This document shows positions 13,470 to 14,590 of a DNA stretch of 14,590 bases, piece after piece. The translations under genes and the position numbers were made by a program. The stretch's first letter is position 1. Each line of letters begins with the position of its first letter. The stretch covers positions 1-14,590 of the forward strand of contig JAHFOH010000019.1 of the NCBI GenBank assembly GCA_023266955.1, given 5' to 3'. Below the pieces are notes generated by a model. The model did no database searches and had not been told where the DNA came from. It worked only from the letters and a program-made list of their open reading frames with translations. The DNA is from Nitrososphaerota archaeon. Lineage in GTDB: Archaea; Thermoproteota; Nitrososphaeria; Nitrososphaerales; JAHFOH01.

Positions 13470-13787
13470 ATGACATTCAAATCGAGCTTCCTTAGCCGAA
13501 TAAACAGTAGACTCATAGGAATCTCGGCAGCAATATCGGCAGTCGCATATGCTAGACTCGTTTCAAGGGAGAGGCCAGACTCCGTGAGCTATTGGATGAT
13601 GTACTCTGTCCTATCAACCTTCTCACAGCTTGCTCACCTTTCCCTTGGATTGCGGCTAGACCTCCTCATACTCCTCGTAGCACTAGGAATGTTGATGTTA
13701 ACGTGCATAGCGTTTGCCGTTGCCTTTGCATGGCTCGGGCTGCGAGTATTCGGATCGCGAATGGCATTCTGGAGAAATGTAATGTAA
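13470..13787 (+). CDS. Hypothetical small membrane protein
   Basis: I do not recognise this 105-aa product. It has a basic, amphipathic N-terminal part (1-40), a middle segment that is moderately hydrophobic (about 42-58), and one strongly hydrophobic stretch of 63-95 (DLLILLVALGMLMLTCIAF onward), long enough for one kinked or two short helices. It ends in a basic tail (RVFGSRMAFWRN). No enzymatic motif is visible. The start ATG 13470 has no clear ribosome binding site. An overlapping frame at 13592-13942 has low-complexity, Arg/Pro/Cys-rich content and is taken as a shadow. The gene converges with the next minus-strand gene, 23 nt away. Confidence 0.5.
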   Translation: MTFKSSFLSRINSRLIGISAAISAVAYARLVSRERPDSVSYWMMYSVLSTFSQLAHLSLGLRLDLLILLVALGMLMLTCIAFAVAFAWLGLRVFGSRMAFWRNVM

Positions 13788-13810
13788 GTGGAGCAGTCCA
13801 CCGTACCAAA

Positions 13811-14215
13811 TCAGCTAGGCTTTGTAACTACGCGTGGCTGGCGCCTTTCTCCTTTGTAGAAACTATCCAGTCTATCAAGAACCTTAAAGCGTTTTACCGC
13901 CTCTTTCATGATTTGATCATAGCTTGCGTCGACAACTGCTAACTTAATCCGCCCATCCTTCGATTCCAGCACTGGTTTGTAAGTAGGTAGCTCAGCATAC
14001 GTAACATGCGACCAATAAATTCTGCCATTCACCGCTTCTTTAATCGTCGTTTCGCTCCAAGGAAGCATGTGGTGTGTGAAGACCAATCCTTCGGCCCATT
14101 GAACAACGCCCGACCCACTGACCAACCCTATGGTTCTGATGAAATCTTCCACGGAGTATCTTGCCCTGCTCAGAATTATGATCTCCCTGAAGGGTTCATA
14201 CCTTACGTCAACCAT
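13811..14215 (-). CDS. Unrecognised 134-aa soluble protein
   Basis: No family is recognised. The protein is soluble and mixed alpha/beta, with an N-terminal strand-rich region (VRYEPFREIIILSRARYSVE), a mid-protein aromatic and His-bearing stretch (WAEGLVFTHHMLPWSE, 41-56) and a basic C-terminus (KGERRQPRVVTKPS). Codon use and composition look coding, and the opposite-strand frames are poorer. The start ATG 14215 has GGTGGGTC about 8-15 nt upstream on the minus strand, an acceptable archaeal ribosome binding site. It is divergent from ilvE, with 146 bp between them. Function unknown. Confidence 0.6.
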   Translation of the reverse strand: MVDVRYEPFREIIILSRARYSVEDFIRTIGLVSGSGVVQWAEGLVFTHHMLPWSETTIKEAVNGRIYWSHVTYAELPTYKPVLESKDGRIKLAVVDASYDQIMKEAVKRFKVLDRLDSFYKGERRQPRVVTKPS

Positions 14216-14307
14216 TACTCAAGACCCACCAAGGTTGCTGCAGCTACGGGGCTTACGACTAGATAAGTTGCACCAACGATTTCCAGCTATGGGAATTGTC
14301 TTACGCC

Positions 14308-14315
14308 TTTAATAT
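14308..14315 (+). promoter_or_regulatory. TATA box of the aminotransferase gene
   Basis: TTTAATAT is a good archaeal TATA box. Transcription would start near 14337-14341, giving a leader of roughly 20-25 nt before ATG 14362. The remainder of 14216-14361 shows no gene. Confidence 0.5.
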
Positions 14316-14361
14316 GGCTGCCAAACAGCGTCGAACCTAGCTTAGTTTAGTGTAGAAAGAC

Positions 14362-14590
14362 ATGATTAAGGCAAAGAAAATTTGGATAGACGGGGAGCTG
14401 GTAGACTGGGACGAAGCAAAGATACATGTTCTAACACATGCGTTTCACTATGGGACTGCGGTCTTCGAAGGAATAAGGTGTTTTAGCACCGAAAACGGTC
14501 CAGCGATCTTCAGGCTGAAGGACCATATACGAAGACTCTTTGACAGCGCAAAGATCTACATGATGCAAATTCCATACACTTTTGATGAAG
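14362..14590 (+). CDS. ilvE: Branched-chain amino acid aminotransferase, 5' part (runs off the window)
   Basis: The first 76 residues are present. They carry the typical class IV aminotransferase opening [20 protein letters not shown] (7-26), then [14 protein letters not shown] and the [16 protein letters not shown] helix, which is characteristic of IlvE rather than D-amino-acid transaminase. The enzyme transfers amino groups between glutamate and branched-chain 2-oxo acids, using PLP, in valine, leucine and isoleucine synthesis. The PLP-binding lysine lies beyond the window end. Start is ATG 14362. It is apparently a separate housekeeping unit, unrelated to the Mo operon. Confidence 0.92.
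   Translation, partial: MIKAKKIWIDGELVDWDEAKIHVLTHAFHYGTAVFEGIRCFSTENGPAIFRLKDHIRRLFDSAKIYMMQIPYTFDE

Noticed and set aside
2523..13787. Search for mobile-element ends, tRNA genes or CRISPR repeats
   Set aside because: No transposase, no cloverleaf-like sequence and no regularly spaced direct repeats were seen by eye.
13592..13942. 116-aa plus-strand ORF spanning the small membrane protein and the convergent gene
   Set aside because: Pro/Arg/Cys-rich composition, overlaps two better frames and crosses the end of a minus-strand gene.

Overview
The window looks like ordinary chromosomal DNA of an archaeon, probably a member of the Thermoproteota/Nitrososphaeria-like assemblage, although the exact lineage cannot be fixed from sequence alone. 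Signs of archaea are a bacterio-opsin-activator-type HTH regulator, TATA-like boxes 26-31 nt upstream of start codons with no leader, GGTG-type ribosome binding sites, an archaeal-style late molybdenum-cofactor gene set, and a poly-T tract at the end of a transcription unit.

Layout. Positions 1-1405 (minus strand) hold a T-rich terminator, a small multi-pass membrane protein resembling an ECF-transporter S component, and an HTH_10 (Bat/DmsR-like) regulator with a Cys-x2-Cys-x7-Cys motif. A hemerythrin-like HHE protein (1509-1943, minus) and an unrecognised 101-aa protein (2055-2360, plus) are divergent. From 2534 to 12313 runs one tightly packed plus-strand operon: (1) a Tat-exported type II molybdopterin oxidoreductase catalytic subunit of the NarG/NxrA kind, (2) a four-cluster Fe-S beta subunit, (3) an ethylbenzene-dehydrogenase-gamma/CbsA-like heme b subunit anchored at both ends, (4) a TorD/NarJ-type chaperone, (5) a 9-10-helix membrane protein possibly equivalent to CbsB, then (6) moeA, (7) mobB and (8) mobA. 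Several junctions overlap by 4 nt (ATGA/GTGA), which suggests translational coupling. Next come a ferritin-like/V4R-domain gene pair (12406-13313), a small membrane protein, an unrecognised minus-strand protein, and the 5' end of a branched-chain aminotransferase gene (ilvE).

How it may work together. The Mo enzyme is inferred to face outward. It would exchange electrons between an inorganic or organic oxyanion substrate (nitrate/nitrite is the first guess from alpha-subunit resemblance, not proven) and the membrane through Fe-S clusters, heme b and the polytopic partner. The operon also encodes enzymes for inserting Mo and making the guanine dinucleotide form of its cofactor, plus the maturation chaperone.

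Most interesting signal. A roughly 36-bp composite element (AGTTAGGTTAA, seven variable bases, then the palindrome TCCCTAA-N4-TT-N-GGGA) occurs twice. It sits once in front of the hemerythrin-like gene and once in front of the Mo operon, in the same orientation relative to each downstream gene, with the palindrome 38 and 40 nt from an ATG. It looks like an operator of a shared, undescribed regulon, and the adjacent Cys-containing HTH_10 protein is a natural candidate regulator. In the operon, that ATG opens a 29-codon leader ORF ending in a TTGA overlap with the catalytic subunit. No RNA genes, CRISPR arrays, insertion sequences or gene-free stretches over 300 bases were seen.
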